Source: Weissella fangxianensis
GTDB lineage: Bacteria > Bacillota > Bacilli > Lactobacillales > Lactobacillaceae
NCBI RefSeq assembly: GCF_024718545.1
Contig: NZ_JAMXDB010000003.1
Coordinates: 1-64,000, forward strand
Direction of reading: 5' to 3'
Length of the DNA: 64,000 nt
Below, piece by piece: positions 1-7,519 of the stretch. Both the position numbers and the translations under genes were made by a program. Below the pieces are notes generated by a model. The model was given only the letters and a program-made list of their open reading frames with translations. It did no database searches and had not been told where the DNA came from. Every line of letters begins with the position of its first letter. Within the stretch, counting starts at the first letter, position 1.

Positions 1-2
1 AA

Positions 3-497
3 GTACTCACAGATGTTACTGAAATGCGTTGGGGATCTGGAACAGTATCTGAACGAGCATATTTTACAGCATATATTGATGTTTATAGTGGTGAAATTCT
101 CACTTGGAATATTGATCTTCATCCAACCGTTGATTTCGTTACGAAACCACTAGATGAACTATTAAATACTAGGCCCAAATTAAATTACCGTTTAACAATC
201 CACTCTGACCAGGGATTCCAGTATCAAAATTATGAGTATGTCTCACGTTTGCAGAACAACCATGTTTTTCAAAGCATGAGTCGCAAAGCGACCTGTCTAG
301 ACAACGCTATGGCAGAGAGTTTCTTCCATCTCTTGAAGGTAGGAACTGTCCATAATAATCATTATCAAAACTATGACGAGCTGAAGTCTGCCGTCAATAA
401 TTATATCTATTACTACAATAATAAACGGATTAAAACAAAACTGGCCGGAAAAACTCCGGTTCAATACCGAAATCTTTCCGACCAGCTAGTTGCTTAA
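3..497 (+). CDS. IS3-family transposase (orfB, DDE integrase domain), 5' end outside window
   Basis: This is the C-terminal 164 codons of an IS3-family transposase. The frame is already open at the left edge, so the gene starts before the window; the first in-frame ATG at position 24 is internal. The first catalytic Asp is in TDVTE (codon at 12-14), the second in HSDQG, and the Glu in DNAMAESF, with 35 residues between the second Asp and the Glu, the D(35)E spacing of IS3 integrases. The C-terminus (YYNNKRIK, then LAGKTPVQYR) is typical of the family. The protein cuts and joins the element ends. Whether the upstream orfA and left end are intact cannot be seen. Confidence 0.93.
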   Translation, partial: VLTDVTEMRWGSGTVSERAYFTAYIDVYSGEILTWNIDLHPTVDFVTKPLDELLNTRPKLNYRLTIHSDQGFQYQNYEYVSRLQNNHVFQSMSRKATCLDNAMAESFFHLLKVGTVHNNHYQNYDELKSAVNNYIYYYNNKRIKTKLAGKTPVQYRNLSDQLVA

Positions 498-527
498 ACT
501 TCTCTCCAATTTTTGGGGTTCAGTTCA
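498..527 (+). repeat. Right terminal inverted repeat of the IS3-family element
   Basis: Directly after the transposase stop, the sequence read on the minus strand begins TGAACTGAACCCC and continues through an A-rich stretch. This is the usual shape of an IS3-group end, with TG at the tip and a C-run. The left end is outside the window, so pairing of the two repeats and the 3-4 bp target duplication cannot be tested. The exact outer boundary is inferred. Confidence 0.65.
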
Positions 528-560
528 TACCAGCTTTTTATTATATTTATTAATATGTGT

Positions 561-1187
561 TTAATTTGAAGAAATGATTGGACGCTCATTTAGTGCTTGT
601 AAGTCACGATTGTTATGGCTGTAGAAAGTCATTAAATGAGTGATTTGTTCCTGTGAGAGAGTAACTGGCGTTTTTAATACATACCATTCAACGTTTTCAG
701 TTAAAGGCGGCGTAGTCAATGAACCTATATAGTGATAATAGTCTTTGTTTTCAGGCATAATATCATCCACCGGTATGTTGAAGGACGTTGTTTCATTCAT
801 GTGTTGTAAGACAGCCTCATAAGTTGCAGATTTATGACCAGCTTCAACCATTGCTGCAACAACAGCCAGGCGACCATCACTGGCTTCATGCACGAAATGA
901 ATTTCAGCATCATATGCTTGTTTGTTTATTGTATGTTCACTAGGTGTATGGATGTGGAATTGTTTCAATGTAAAGGGACGATTTCCTAACTCGGCATGGC
1001 CGGTTAAACCAACTTCAATGCCTGCACCAGTATCGCGAACATAATTGGCCGTATGATCATAGTCAAAAGATAATGCTGTTTGAAAATCATTTTTAATTGC
1101 TAAATCGTCAGATAATGCGACTGGTGACTGCATATTACTTGAAGTACGGGGCCATTTATCTTGTGCAGAGTAATCTAATTTTTGCAT
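561..1187 (-). CDS. cah: Alpha-class carbonic anhydrase
   Basis: The product (208 aa) reversibly hydrates CO2 to bicarbonate with a zinc ion. The alpha-class signature is clear: QSPVAL near residue 20, the FHIHTPSEH block with zinc ligands His78 and His80, and EIHFVH with the third ligand His97. YIGSLTTPP followed by WYVL matches the C-terminal substrate-pocket region. The ATG is preceded on the minus strand by AAGGAGA. There is no signal peptide, whereas many Gram-negative alpha enzymes are periplasmic, so this one is probably cytosolic. In LAB, bicarbonate feeds carboxylation steps in pyrimidine, arginine and fatty acid synthesis. It sits alone between an IS end and mreD, transcribed toward the IS. 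Confidence 0.93.
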   Translation of the reverse strand: MQKLDYSAQDKWPRTSSNMQSPVALSDDLAIKNDFQTALSFDYDHTANYVRDTGAGIEVGLTGHAELGNRPFTLKQFHIHTPSEHTINKQAYDAEIHFVHEASDGRLAVVAAMVEAGHKSATYEAVLQHMNETTSFNIPVDDIMPENKDYYHYIGSLTTPPLTENVEWYVLKTPVTLSQEQITHLMTFYSHNNRDLQALNERPIISSN

Positions 1188-1268
1188 GCTATTTCTCCTT
1201 ATTAACCTACTCTTTTAAGTGTAGCAGTCTAGTATGTTTTATGACAGGATTTTTTTGATGTAAATTGG

Positions 1269-1298
1269 TTGACGAGATGGTGAAAATCAGGCTACTAT
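1269..1298 (+). promoter_or_regulatory. Candidate promoter for mreD
   Basis: TTGACG at 1269-1274 is followed after 18 bp by TACTAT at 1293-1298. An overlapping TATAAT at 1296-1301 has 21 bp spacing. It lies about 40 bp before the mreD start, the only gene it could serve. Confidence 0.45.
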
Positions 1299-1338
1299 AA
1301 TGTAGTTACCAATTTTGTAACAATTATGGAGAATAATT

Positions 1339-1959
1339 ATGCTGAAATATATAAGTACCACATGGGTTCATTTTATTTTAGTTATCATCGCCGTTATGCT
1401 TGACGGTGGGATATCATTATATTTGGCACCATTACTATTTAAACAACCAATGTCGGCAAGTCCTATGTTATCACTAATTATTGTGATGATGCCTGTTATG
1501 TCCGGACATGCACAACAGATTAAACGTAAGTGGTTATATACAATTGCGTTTTTTGCAGGTATGCTTGTTGATATTTTTTACACGGGTATAGTTGGTCCGG
1601 CTATCATCGGCTTTTTGCTGATGCTTAAATTAGCAGAGTTCATTCAGAGATACCTATCTTATAGTTTTTCGTCATCGTTAGCTGTTTGGTTTGTCACATT
1701 GACAGCCTACATGGCGTATGATTATGCGGCATTTGGCATTATCAGTTTGGTGAACTTAAATATTCCTAACTTTATCATGTTTCATTTGTTTCCAACTATT
1801 ATTATTAACTTAGTTTTACTCATCATTGTGTATGAGTTAGTTATTTATTTATATAATGCCACAAAAAAGCCAGACATCTCAGCTTACGATGTCACACAGC
1901 GTGATTTGAACGGTCGTTTAACCTTGGATTCCCGATCACAAAGAAATCTGTCAAAATAA
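1339..1959 (+). CDS. mreD: Rod shape-determining membrane protein MreD
   Basis: This 206-residue protein has about five or six hydrophobic segments and a short basic, polar C-terminus. The MreD family is recognisable from the central AGMLVDIFYTGIVG block, matching the GFLYD-x-x-YT-x-x-LG region of Bacillus MreD, and from the FPTIIIN segment near the last helix. MreD works with MreB, MreC, RodA and PBP2 in side-wall elongation. Here mreB and mreC are not adjacent: the neighbours are carbonic anhydrase (divergent) and a T-box operon, and the gene has its own promoter-like sequence. The ATG follows TGGAGAA. MreD is strongly favoured over a generic membrane protein. Confidence 0.82.
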   Translation: MLKYISTTWVHFILVIIAVMLDGGISLYLAPLLFKQPMSASPMLSLIIVMMPVMSGHAQQIKRKWLYTIAFFAGMLVDIFYTGIVGPAIIGFLLMLKLAEFIQRYLSYSFSSSLAVWFVTLTAYMAYDYAAFGIISLVNLNIPNFIMFHLFPTIIINLVLLIIVYELVIYLYNATKKPDISAYDVTQRDLNGRLTLDSRSQRNLSK

Positions 1960-1961
1960 GA

Positions 1962-1990
1962 TTGACTTATGGTTGGTTTTAAACTATATT
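1962..1990 (+). promoter_or_regulatory. Promoter of the T-box amino acid transporter operon
   Basis: TTGACT (1962-1967), a 17-bp spacer and TATATT (1985-1990) form a near-consensus housekeeping promoter immediately after the mreD stop and just before the T-box leader, so transcription would start close to position 1997. Confidence 0.7.
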
Positions 1991-1994
1991 ATTG

Positions 1995-2265
1995 TAAACA
2001 GTTATTTATAGAAAGATTTGATTGGACGAGTAGTCTTGTTATCTTGTTAAGAGAGTTACGCTGAAGCTGAAAAGTAACCAAGGTACTAGATGAACCACAC
2101 CCAAGATTATCGGAGCCTAATCGTTCCCGTGTCATGATGTTATCCATGAATACCATTTGATAGCAATGGTATTAGAGTATTGACCAGCAATGGTTAATTA
2201 AACTGAGGTGGAACCGCGAGTAATCGTCCTCAAGCAATTTGTATAATTGCTTGAGGGCTTTTTTT
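1995..2265 (+). ncRNA. T-box riboswitch, probable histidine specifier
   Basis: This untranslated leader has the ordered landmarks of a T-box: an AGTA motif near 2029, a Stem I distal region (GAGAG, then GCTGAAGCTGAAAAG), a specifier region, the T-box AGGTGGAACCGCG at 2206-2218, and an intrinsic terminator (CCTCAAGCAATT at 2228-2239 pairing with 2245-2256, then a T-run). Uncharged tRNA bound at Stem I and the T-box stabilises the antiterminator. At the specifier, GAA-C-CAC-A (2092-2099) follows the GAA-N-codon-purine pattern known from glycine T-boxes and would read CAC, histidine. The specifier assignment is an inference; the T-box itself is clear. Confidence 0.92.
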
Positions 2266-2285
2266 ATTTATTAAGGAGATTGCGT

Positions 2286-2930
2286 ATGGACTATATTGTA
2301 CAGATTTTACCAAGTATACTAGGTGGTCTAAAAATGACTTTAGGTGTGTTTGTCCTAACCTTGATTGGTTCGGTACCCCTAGGAATTTTAGTGTCGTTAG
2401 CATTGCGTTCAGACATTTATTTATTGAAATGGGTTATGAACGCGTACGTATGGATAATGCGTGGCACACCTTTATTACTACAAATTGTGTTTGTTTATTA
2501 TGGCTTAAGCCTGGCAAATATTATGACTTTACCACGCTTTGAAGCGGCGACGGTAACTTTTATTCTAAATTATACGGCCTATTTTGCTGAAATATTCCGT
2601 GGTGGTATTCAGAGTATCCCTGATGGGCAATATGATGGTGCGAAAGTATTGGGCTTAAGTAAATTGCAAACGATGCGTAAAATCGTTTTGCCACAAGTAT
2701 TAAAAATTGTGATGCCATCAGTCGGGAACGAAGTGGTTAATTTGGTTAAGGATTCATCATTGGTTTATGTTATTGGACTAGGTGATCTGATGCGTGCGGG
2801 AAACATCGCGGCCTCTCGAGATGTGACACTAATTCCATATTTGCTAGTGGGATTGGTTTACTTAGTATTAATCGCTATTGCAACAATTGTTCAGCGCCGG
2901 ATGGAAAGAAAAATGAACTATTATCGTTAA
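2286..2930 (+). CDS. Polar amino acid ABC transporter permease (HisM/GlnP family)
   Basis: This 214-residue inner-membrane permease has about five transmembrane helices. It carries the cytoplasmic EAA loop that docks the ATPase, visible as EIFRGGIQSIPDGQYDGAKV and the following GLSKLQT. The start at 2286 is chosen because TTAAGGAGAT precedes it at the right distance; the in-frame ATG at 2247 lies inside the leader terminator. It is the first gene of a permease, ATPase, binding-protein operon controlled by the upstream T-box. The family imports polar or basic amino acids; histidine is suggested only by the specifier codon. Confidence 0.9.
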   Translation: MDYIVQILPSILGGLKMTLGVFVLTLIGSVPLGILVSLALRSDIYLLKWVMNAYVWIMRGTPLLLQIVFVYYGLSLANIMTLPRFEAATVTFILNYTAYFAEIFRGGIQSIPDGQYDGAKVLGLSKLQTMRKIVLPQVLKIVMPSVGNEVVNLVKDSSLVYVIGLGDLMRAGNIAASRDVTLIPYLLVGLVYLVLIAIATIVQRRMERKMNYYR

Positions 2931-2942
2931 GGAGAAAGTATT

Positions 2943-3593
2943 ATGTTAGAAATTAAAAATTTAGCCAAAGCTTTTGATGAACGTGTCATTTTTAAAGATA
3001 TGGATTTAACGATAAATGATGGGGAAGTATTAAGTATTGTGGGTCCATCGGGTATTGGTAAGACAACCTTTTTACGTATTTTGGCTGGTTTGTTACCGGC
3101 TGATCGTGGCGAATTGATTTTAAATAATGAGCCACTAAATATTTCTGGTGATCGTCAGGGCGCACAAGTTGGTGTTATTTTTCAAGACTTTAACCTATTT
3201 CCACAATATACTGTTAAAGAAAATATTACATTGGCACCGCAACTTGTTAAGAAGATGACTAAAAATGAGGCAAATTCTAATGCAGAAGAATTGTTAAATA
3301 ATTTAGGTTTAACAGAACAAACCAACCAATATCCATTTCAATTATCAGGTGGTCAAAAGCAACGCGTGGCGATTGCCCGTGCGCTAGCAATGAAGCCTGG
3401 TATCTTGGCTTATGATGAACCAACATCAGGACTAGATGCGGGTTCAACCGACCGAGTAATTAAGGTGATTCAACATCTGAAAGAACAAGGGGTCACACAA
3501 TTAATTGTTACCCACGATTTACCATTTGCTCAAGCAGTTGCAGACCAAACGTTTGATTTTGGTACTGATGTTTCACGAGGAGGTAGCCTATGA
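2943..3593 (+). CDS. Polar amino acid ABC transporter ATP-binding protein (GlnQ/HisP family)
   Basis: This 216-residue ATPase powers the importer. Walker A is GPSGIGKT at residues 34-41, the ABC signature LSGGQ at 134-138, Walker B ILAYDE ending at catalytic Glu159, and the switch histidine is in IVTHD. A GGAGAAAG ribosome site sits just before the ATG, 12 bp after the permease stop. The last four bases overlap the start of the binding-protein gene (ATGA), suggesting translational coupling. At 216 aa it is shorter than typical 240-residue GlnQ proteins, ending soon after the D- and H-loops. Confidence 0.92.
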   Translation: MLEIKNLAKAFDERVIFKDMDLTINDGEVLSIVGPSGIGKTTFLRILAGLLPADRGELILNNEPLNISGDRQGAQVGVIFQDFNLFPQYTVKENITLAPQLVKKMTKNEANSNAEELLNNLGLTEQTNQYPFQLSGGQKQRVAIARALAMKPGILAYDEPTSGLDAGSTDRVIKVIQHLKEQGVTQLIVTHDLPFAQAVADQTFDFGTDVSRGGSL

Positions 3594-4423
3594 TTAAGTC
3601 TAAAATTAATTGGCGGCGACAAATTATCGGTAACGGTATTGTGATTATTGTTTTAGTTTTAATTGGTGGTTTTTTTTGGTATCGTACCGTTCATAGCCAA
3701 GATACTTGGCGTCAAGTAACGGCTGATAAAACTGTTGTTGTGGGTGTTGATGATACATTTGTCCCCATGGGCTTTCGCAATGCCCAAGGTGATCTCGTTG
3801 GTTATGATGTTGAACTGGCTCGAGCAACTTTGAAAAAAATGGGACTAAAGGCTGATTTCCAGACAATTGATTGGTCAATGAAAGAAACTGAATTAAAGAC
3901 CGGTCACATTGATATGATTTGGAATGGCTATACTAAGAATGCTGATCGTAAGGAGAAAGTTGCTTTCTCAGATTCATATCACCATGATCACCAGGTTATT
4001 GTTACGATGAAAAACCAACAAATTAACAAATTAAATGACCTAAAAGGGAAGCGTTTAGGTGCGCAAACCGGCTCATCTGGATTATTGACTTATAACGAGC
4101 AGGGGAATAGCTTACGAAAGACGGTTGGTTCTGACGCACAGCAATATGACACTTTTGATAAAGCTTTGAATGATTTGCAAGTTGGACGTTTGAATGCAGT
4201 GTTAATCGACGCTGATTATGCCGGATATTATATCGCGCACGAGAAAGATCCGGACTCATTTAAGACGATTAAGACGAACTTTGGCACTGATGCCTATGGT
4301 ATTGGTATGCGTAAGGGCGATGTGACATTGCGTAATAAGGTCAATGATGCTCTTGCTGAGGCCAAAAAGGACGGTACAATTGACAAGATATCACAAAAGT
4401 ATTTTGGTACTGATAATAAATAA
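3590..4423 (+). CDS. Amino acid ABC transporter substrate-binding protein (family 3), membrane anchored
   Basis: This 277-residue extracellular receptor for the importer starts with a basic stretch and one hydrophobic helix (about residues 14-31), followed by a type II periplasmic-binding fold: VVVGVDDTFVPMGF, the GYDVELA loop and the FSDSY region are family-3 hallmarks. No Cys lipobox follows the helix, so it is probably held by an uncleaved N-terminal anchor rather than a lipid. It overlaps the ATPase gene by 4 bp. The ligand cannot be read from the sequence with certainty; the T-box suggests histidine. Confidence 0.9.
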   Translation: MIKSKINWRRQIIGNGIVIIVLVLIGGFFWYRTVHSQDTWRQVTADKTVVVGVDDTFVPMGFRNAQGDLVGYDVELARATLKKMGLKADFQTIDWSMKETELKTGHIDMIWNGYTKNADRKEKVAFSDSYHHDHQVIVTMKNQQINKLNDLKGKRLGAQTGSSGLLTYNEQGNSLRKTVGSDAQQYDTFDKALNDLQVGRLNAVLIDADYAGYYIAHEKDPDSFKTIKTNFGTDAYGIGMRKGDVTLRNKVNDALAEAKKDGTIDKISQKYFGTDNK

Positions 4424-4475
4424 AAGCTAGTTGCTGGCATGTTAAACTAGCTGTAATCTCTTATAAATAATCACA

Positions 4476-4523
4476 AGAGCCACTAAGCTAACCAAGTTAT
4501 ATTGGTAGATTGGTGGCTTTTTG
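4476..4523 (+). terminator. Intrinsic terminator after the ABC transporter operon
   Basis: AGCCAC (4478-4483) pairs with GTGGCT (4513-4518), with an inner ACCAA/TTGGT pairing, followed by a short T-run. An additional smaller hairpin (AGCTAGTT/AACTAGCT) lies just upstream at about 4425-4453. The remaining sequence to the fhs start shows a TATAAT at 4585-4590 but no convincing -35. Confidence 0.7.
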
Positions 4524-4704
4524 GTTTGCTCGACCAGTTTCTAATTAAGGCCTATGACATCATAATAGGTATCGATTTTTAAACTATAATCAGCAGGTGT
4601 TGCTTATCAAAAAAAGGTATTGAGATTATATGAAATAGCAAGTAGACTAAGTGGTATAAATTAGAGATACATGATATTGAGTATATGAAGAGGTAATAGC
4701 TGGG

Positions 4705-6372
4705 ATGAAAACAGATATTGAGATTGCACAGTATGCAGATATTTGGCCAATTGAAAAAATAGTTGATCAAATTGGCTTAAGTGCCGATGAGTGGGAGCCG
4801 TATGGTCGTGATAAGGCAAAAGTTCAGCTGAGCTCATCAACACAGCAGAATAAGTTAGGAAAGCTGATTTTAGTTACGTCAATCAATCCGACACCAGCAG
4901 GGGAAGGCAAGTCGACGGTTACAGTCGGCTTAGCTGATGCGTTGATGCAGCAAAAGCGTAAAACAATGGTGGCGCTGCGTGAACCTTCTTTGGGGCCAGT
5001 GATGGGCCTAAAAGGTGGTGCAACTGGTGGTGGTTATTCACAGGTTATCCCAATGGCGGATATAAATATGCATTTTACTGGTGATTTTCATGCACTGACT
5101 AGTGCGCATAATACCTTGGCTGCTTTGATCGATAATAGTCTATATCAAGGAAATCCGCTGCATCTTGATTCACGCCGTATTTTATGGAAACGAGCTTTAG
5201 ATGTTAATGATCGCGCATTACGGCACGTCACGATTGGTCTTGGTGGTCCGACATCGGGAATCCCTCGTGAAGATGGCTTTGATATTACAGTAGCTTCTGA
5301 GTTAATGGCCATTTTAACATTGTCACATGATTTGAACGATATAAAACAACGCATCTCAAGAATTGTGATTGGGTATACTTATGATAAAGAGCCAGTAACG
5401 GTAGCCGATTTAGGTGTAGAGGGTGCAATTACCACGTTATTGAAGGATGCTATTAAACCTAATCTGGTGCAAACATTGGCACATACACCAGCACTTATTC
5501 ATGGTGGTCCATTTGCCAATATTGCCCAAGGAACTAATTCAATCTTAGCAACTAAAACGGCGCTACAATTATCTGATTATGTTGTCACGGAAGCTGGTTT
5601 TGGAGCCGATTTGGGTGGTGAAAAGTTTCTTGACTTTAAAACACCTTTGTTAGGAAAGGTACCGGATACAATTGTGATTGTTGCAACTGTGCGAGCATTA
5701 AAAATGCACGGTGGTGAGGACAAACAACATTTGACAACGCCTAATTTGACGACGTTAAAGCAAGGCCTTGGCAATTTAGGTCAGCATTTAAAAAGTATGA
5801 AACGCTATGGTGTACCCGTGGTGGTGGCGATTAACCAATTTACGCATGATACAGCAGAGGAACTTGCTCTAGTCAGGGACTATGCAAAAAGCTTTGGTGT
5901 TGATGCTTATGTTGCAGACGTATGGGGACAAGGTGGCTCAGGTGCCCAAGAATTAGCTACTGGTGTTGTCCAGGCGACCGAGCAAGCTGATTATCAGGAT
6001 TTTAAACCGCTTTATCAACCAGAAGATGATGCAATGGTAAAAATCAATCATATTGTCCAAGAAATATATGGCGGTCATAAAGCAGTGTTATCTGCTAAGG
6101 CTGAAAAACAGCTAGCAACCTTTAAGAAATACGGCTGGGATAAATTACCCATCATTATGGCTAAAACACAAAATTCATTGACAGATGATGCAAAACGATT
6201 TGGTGCACCAACAAACTTTGATATTCATATTCGTGAATTTATGCCTAAATTAGGCGCTGGTTTCTTGGTTGCGTTGACTGGGTCAATATTAACGATGCCA
6301 GGGTTGCCTAAGCATCCAGCAGCTCTTGATATAGATATTGATAGTGATGGTCATATTACTGGATTAAATTAA
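4705..6372 (+). CDS. fhs: Formate--tetrahydrofolate ligase
   Basis: The enzyme (555 aa) makes 10-formyl-THF from formate, THF and ATP, feeding purine synthesis and formyl-Met-tRNA. The ATP-binding loop TPAGEGKST is at residues 63-71, and the conserved blocks [20 protein letters not shown] and [10 protein letters not shown] are present. Length matches the family. The start follows GAAGAGGT at a slightly long distance. It is monocistronic, flanked by terminators. The C-terminus [17 protein letters not shown] is typical, so the gene looks intact. Confidence 0.97.
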   Translation: MKTDIEIAQYADIWPIEKIVDQIGLSADEWEPYGRDKAKVQLSSSTQQNKLGKLILVTSINPTPAGEGKSTVTVGLADALMQQKRKTMVALREPSLGPVMGLKGGATGGGYSQVIPMADINMHFTGDFHALTSAHNTLAALIDNSLYQGNPLHLDSRRILWKRALDVNDRALRHVTIGLGGPTSGIPREDGFDITVASELMAILTLSHDLNDIKQRISRIVIGYTYDKEPVTVADLGVEGAITTLLKDAIKPNLVQTLAHTPALIHGGPFANIAQGTNSILATKTALQLSDYVVTEAGFGADLGGEKFLDFKTPLLGKVPDTIVIVATVRALKMHGGEDKQHLTTPNLTTLKQGLGNLGQHLKSMKRYGVPVVVAINQFTHDTAEELALVRDYAKSFGVDAYVADVWGQGGSGAQELATGVVQATEQADYQDFKPLYQPEDDAMVKINHIVQEIYGGHKAVLSAKAEKQLATFKKYGWDKLPIIMAKTQNSLTDDAKRFGAPTNFDIHIREFMPKLGAGFLVALTGSILTMPGLPKHPAALDIDIDSDGHITGLN

Positions 6373-6381
6373 TAAAATAAG

Positions 6382-6425
6382 ATCGCCCAAGTATACGATA
6401 TATTCGTATACTTGGGCGATTTTTA
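6382..6425. terminator. Bidirectional terminator between fhs and the convergent PAP2-like gene
   Basis: A 17-bp perfect stem (6382-6398 with 6404-6420) and a 5-nt loop are followed by TTTTT on the plus strand. It lies between two convergent genes and can serve both. Confidence 0.88.
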
Positions 6426-7073
6426 TTAGTACCATGAATTGCTGAACCCTTTACGCCGATATAATTCACCAGCATAAACGCGGTAAAAATTTTCGGAAAA
6501 CTTCAGCCAAGCAATAGCTAAAATCCAACCGGCAAGTGCGGAAACAAGGTTGTAGTTAGGAGACAATAAAGTCATCATAAATGTCCCGACCCAACTTAAT
6601 AATAAAATGGTTTGACAGATAAATTGGCCGAAATCACGTTTAATTTCAGGGATAATAATGAGTAATATGTAAGAAATTAACAAGGTCATAAAAAAGGTTG
6701 TATGTGCGGGATAAACTATTTTTGTTCCATTGACTTCTAAGTTAAAAAATAGTGAAAGAATGTTGATTAATAACCAACCACTTAAACTTGTTAATAAAAT
6801 CCAGGTTGCTGGAATTTTAAACTTAAATCCCCACAAAAAGAAAGCAATGACAAAGATTAGTAAACCAGCCAGGATGCCATGACTAAAAATATAAGCTGGT
6901 TTAATAATATTTTCTAACCAACTAGGTACAACAGCCCTAGCGATTGAATAGTCTATTTGTGTGAGTGTGTGCAAGAATCCCTGATGTCTATAGGTTAATA
7001 TTGAAATTACAATAAATAATAGCAAACTAATCAGAAACGTCAGAAAACGTGTGTGTGATCTAGCTATAATCAT
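6426..7073 (-). CDS. PAP2-like membrane protein with degenerate phosphatase motifs
   Basis: This 215-residue protein has about six transmembrane helices laid out like PAP2 (type 2 phosphatidic acid phosphatase) proteins such as PgpB. The expected central PSGH motif appears as YPAHTTFF, keeping only the His, and the SR-x5-H-x3-D block appears as SPNYNLVSALAGW, without the catalytic Arg and His. No clear KX6RP motif is seen. It is therefore PAP2-like in topology but probably inactive as a classical phosphatase. The start is supported by AAAGGAG upstream on the minus strand. The assignment rests on topology and weak motif memory, so another small membrane family is possible. Confidence 0.6.
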   Translation of the reverse strand: MIIARSHTRFLTFLISLLLFIVISILTYRHQGFLHTLTQIDYSIARAVVPSWLENIIKPAYIFSHGILAGLLIFVIAFFLWGFKFKIPATWILLTSLSGWLLINILSLFFNLEVNGTKIVYPAHTTFFMTLLISYILLIIIPEIKRDFGQFICQTILLLSWVGTFMMTLLSPNYNLVSALAGWILAIAWLKFSENFYRVYAGELYRRKGFSNSWY

Positions 7074-7201
7074 AAGCCCATACTCCTTTGCTCATCTAAT
7101 CTGTCAAATGTTTAACTATATTGATTTTATCATGTTTGTTACAAATAGCCCACGTATGCCAAAAATGCTTAATGACTCTTTTACTTTACTTAAAATATAA
7201 C

Positions 7202-7231
7202 TTGACAAAGTAAAATGGGTTCATGTATATT
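7202..7231 (+). promoter_or_regulatory. Promoter of the lysine riboswitch-lysP unit
   Basis: A perfect TTGACA at 7202-7207, an 18-bp spacer and TATATT at 7226-7231, preceded by TG, lie just upstream of the aptamer. Confidence 0.7.
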
Positions 7232-7249
7232 AAGGTTACAAATTAAATA

Positions 7250-7481
7250 AGATATAGAGGTTGCAGTCAACAAAATTAGTCTAAAGGAGCCGACGGGTGC
7301 GGATATTAGATGAAAGGGGCGATTGCCGAAATGGTGGATATGGTGATATTCATTGTTGGTGTGTATATTAATAGTGTGCAGACTGTCGCGGCAAAATAGT
7401 CGGCTGCGGAGAGCTATCGACAATACTAAAAACTAATGAGTTCCTAGTTTATACGATAGATGTGTAAACTAGGATTTTTTT
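7250..7481 (+). ncRNA. Lysine riboswitch (L box) with terminator
   Basis: This fills most of the 446-bp gap before the permease. Core L-box elements appear in order: AGAGGTTGC near 7256, GAAAGGGGCGATTGCCGAA near 7312-7330, a long internal arm, CTGTCGCGGC near 7383, and GCGGAGAGCTATC near 7406-7418, which closes P1 with GATA at about 7251. The expression platform is a strong hairpin (7443-7454 with 7462-7473) followed by a T-run. Lysine binding is expected to favour termination, so the downstream permease would be made when lysine is scarce. The remaining stretch between the PAP2-like gene and the promoter (7074-7200) shows nothing further. Confidence 0.92.
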
Positions 7482-7519
7482 GTTTTTAAATGCGTTAGGC
7501 CTTTGTTTTAGGAGGAATT

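Noticed and set aside
4425-4704. Another riboswitch ahead of fhs
   Set aside because: Apart from the terminator of the upstream operon and an isolated TATAAT, I see no conserved aptamer core and no second terminator before the gene.
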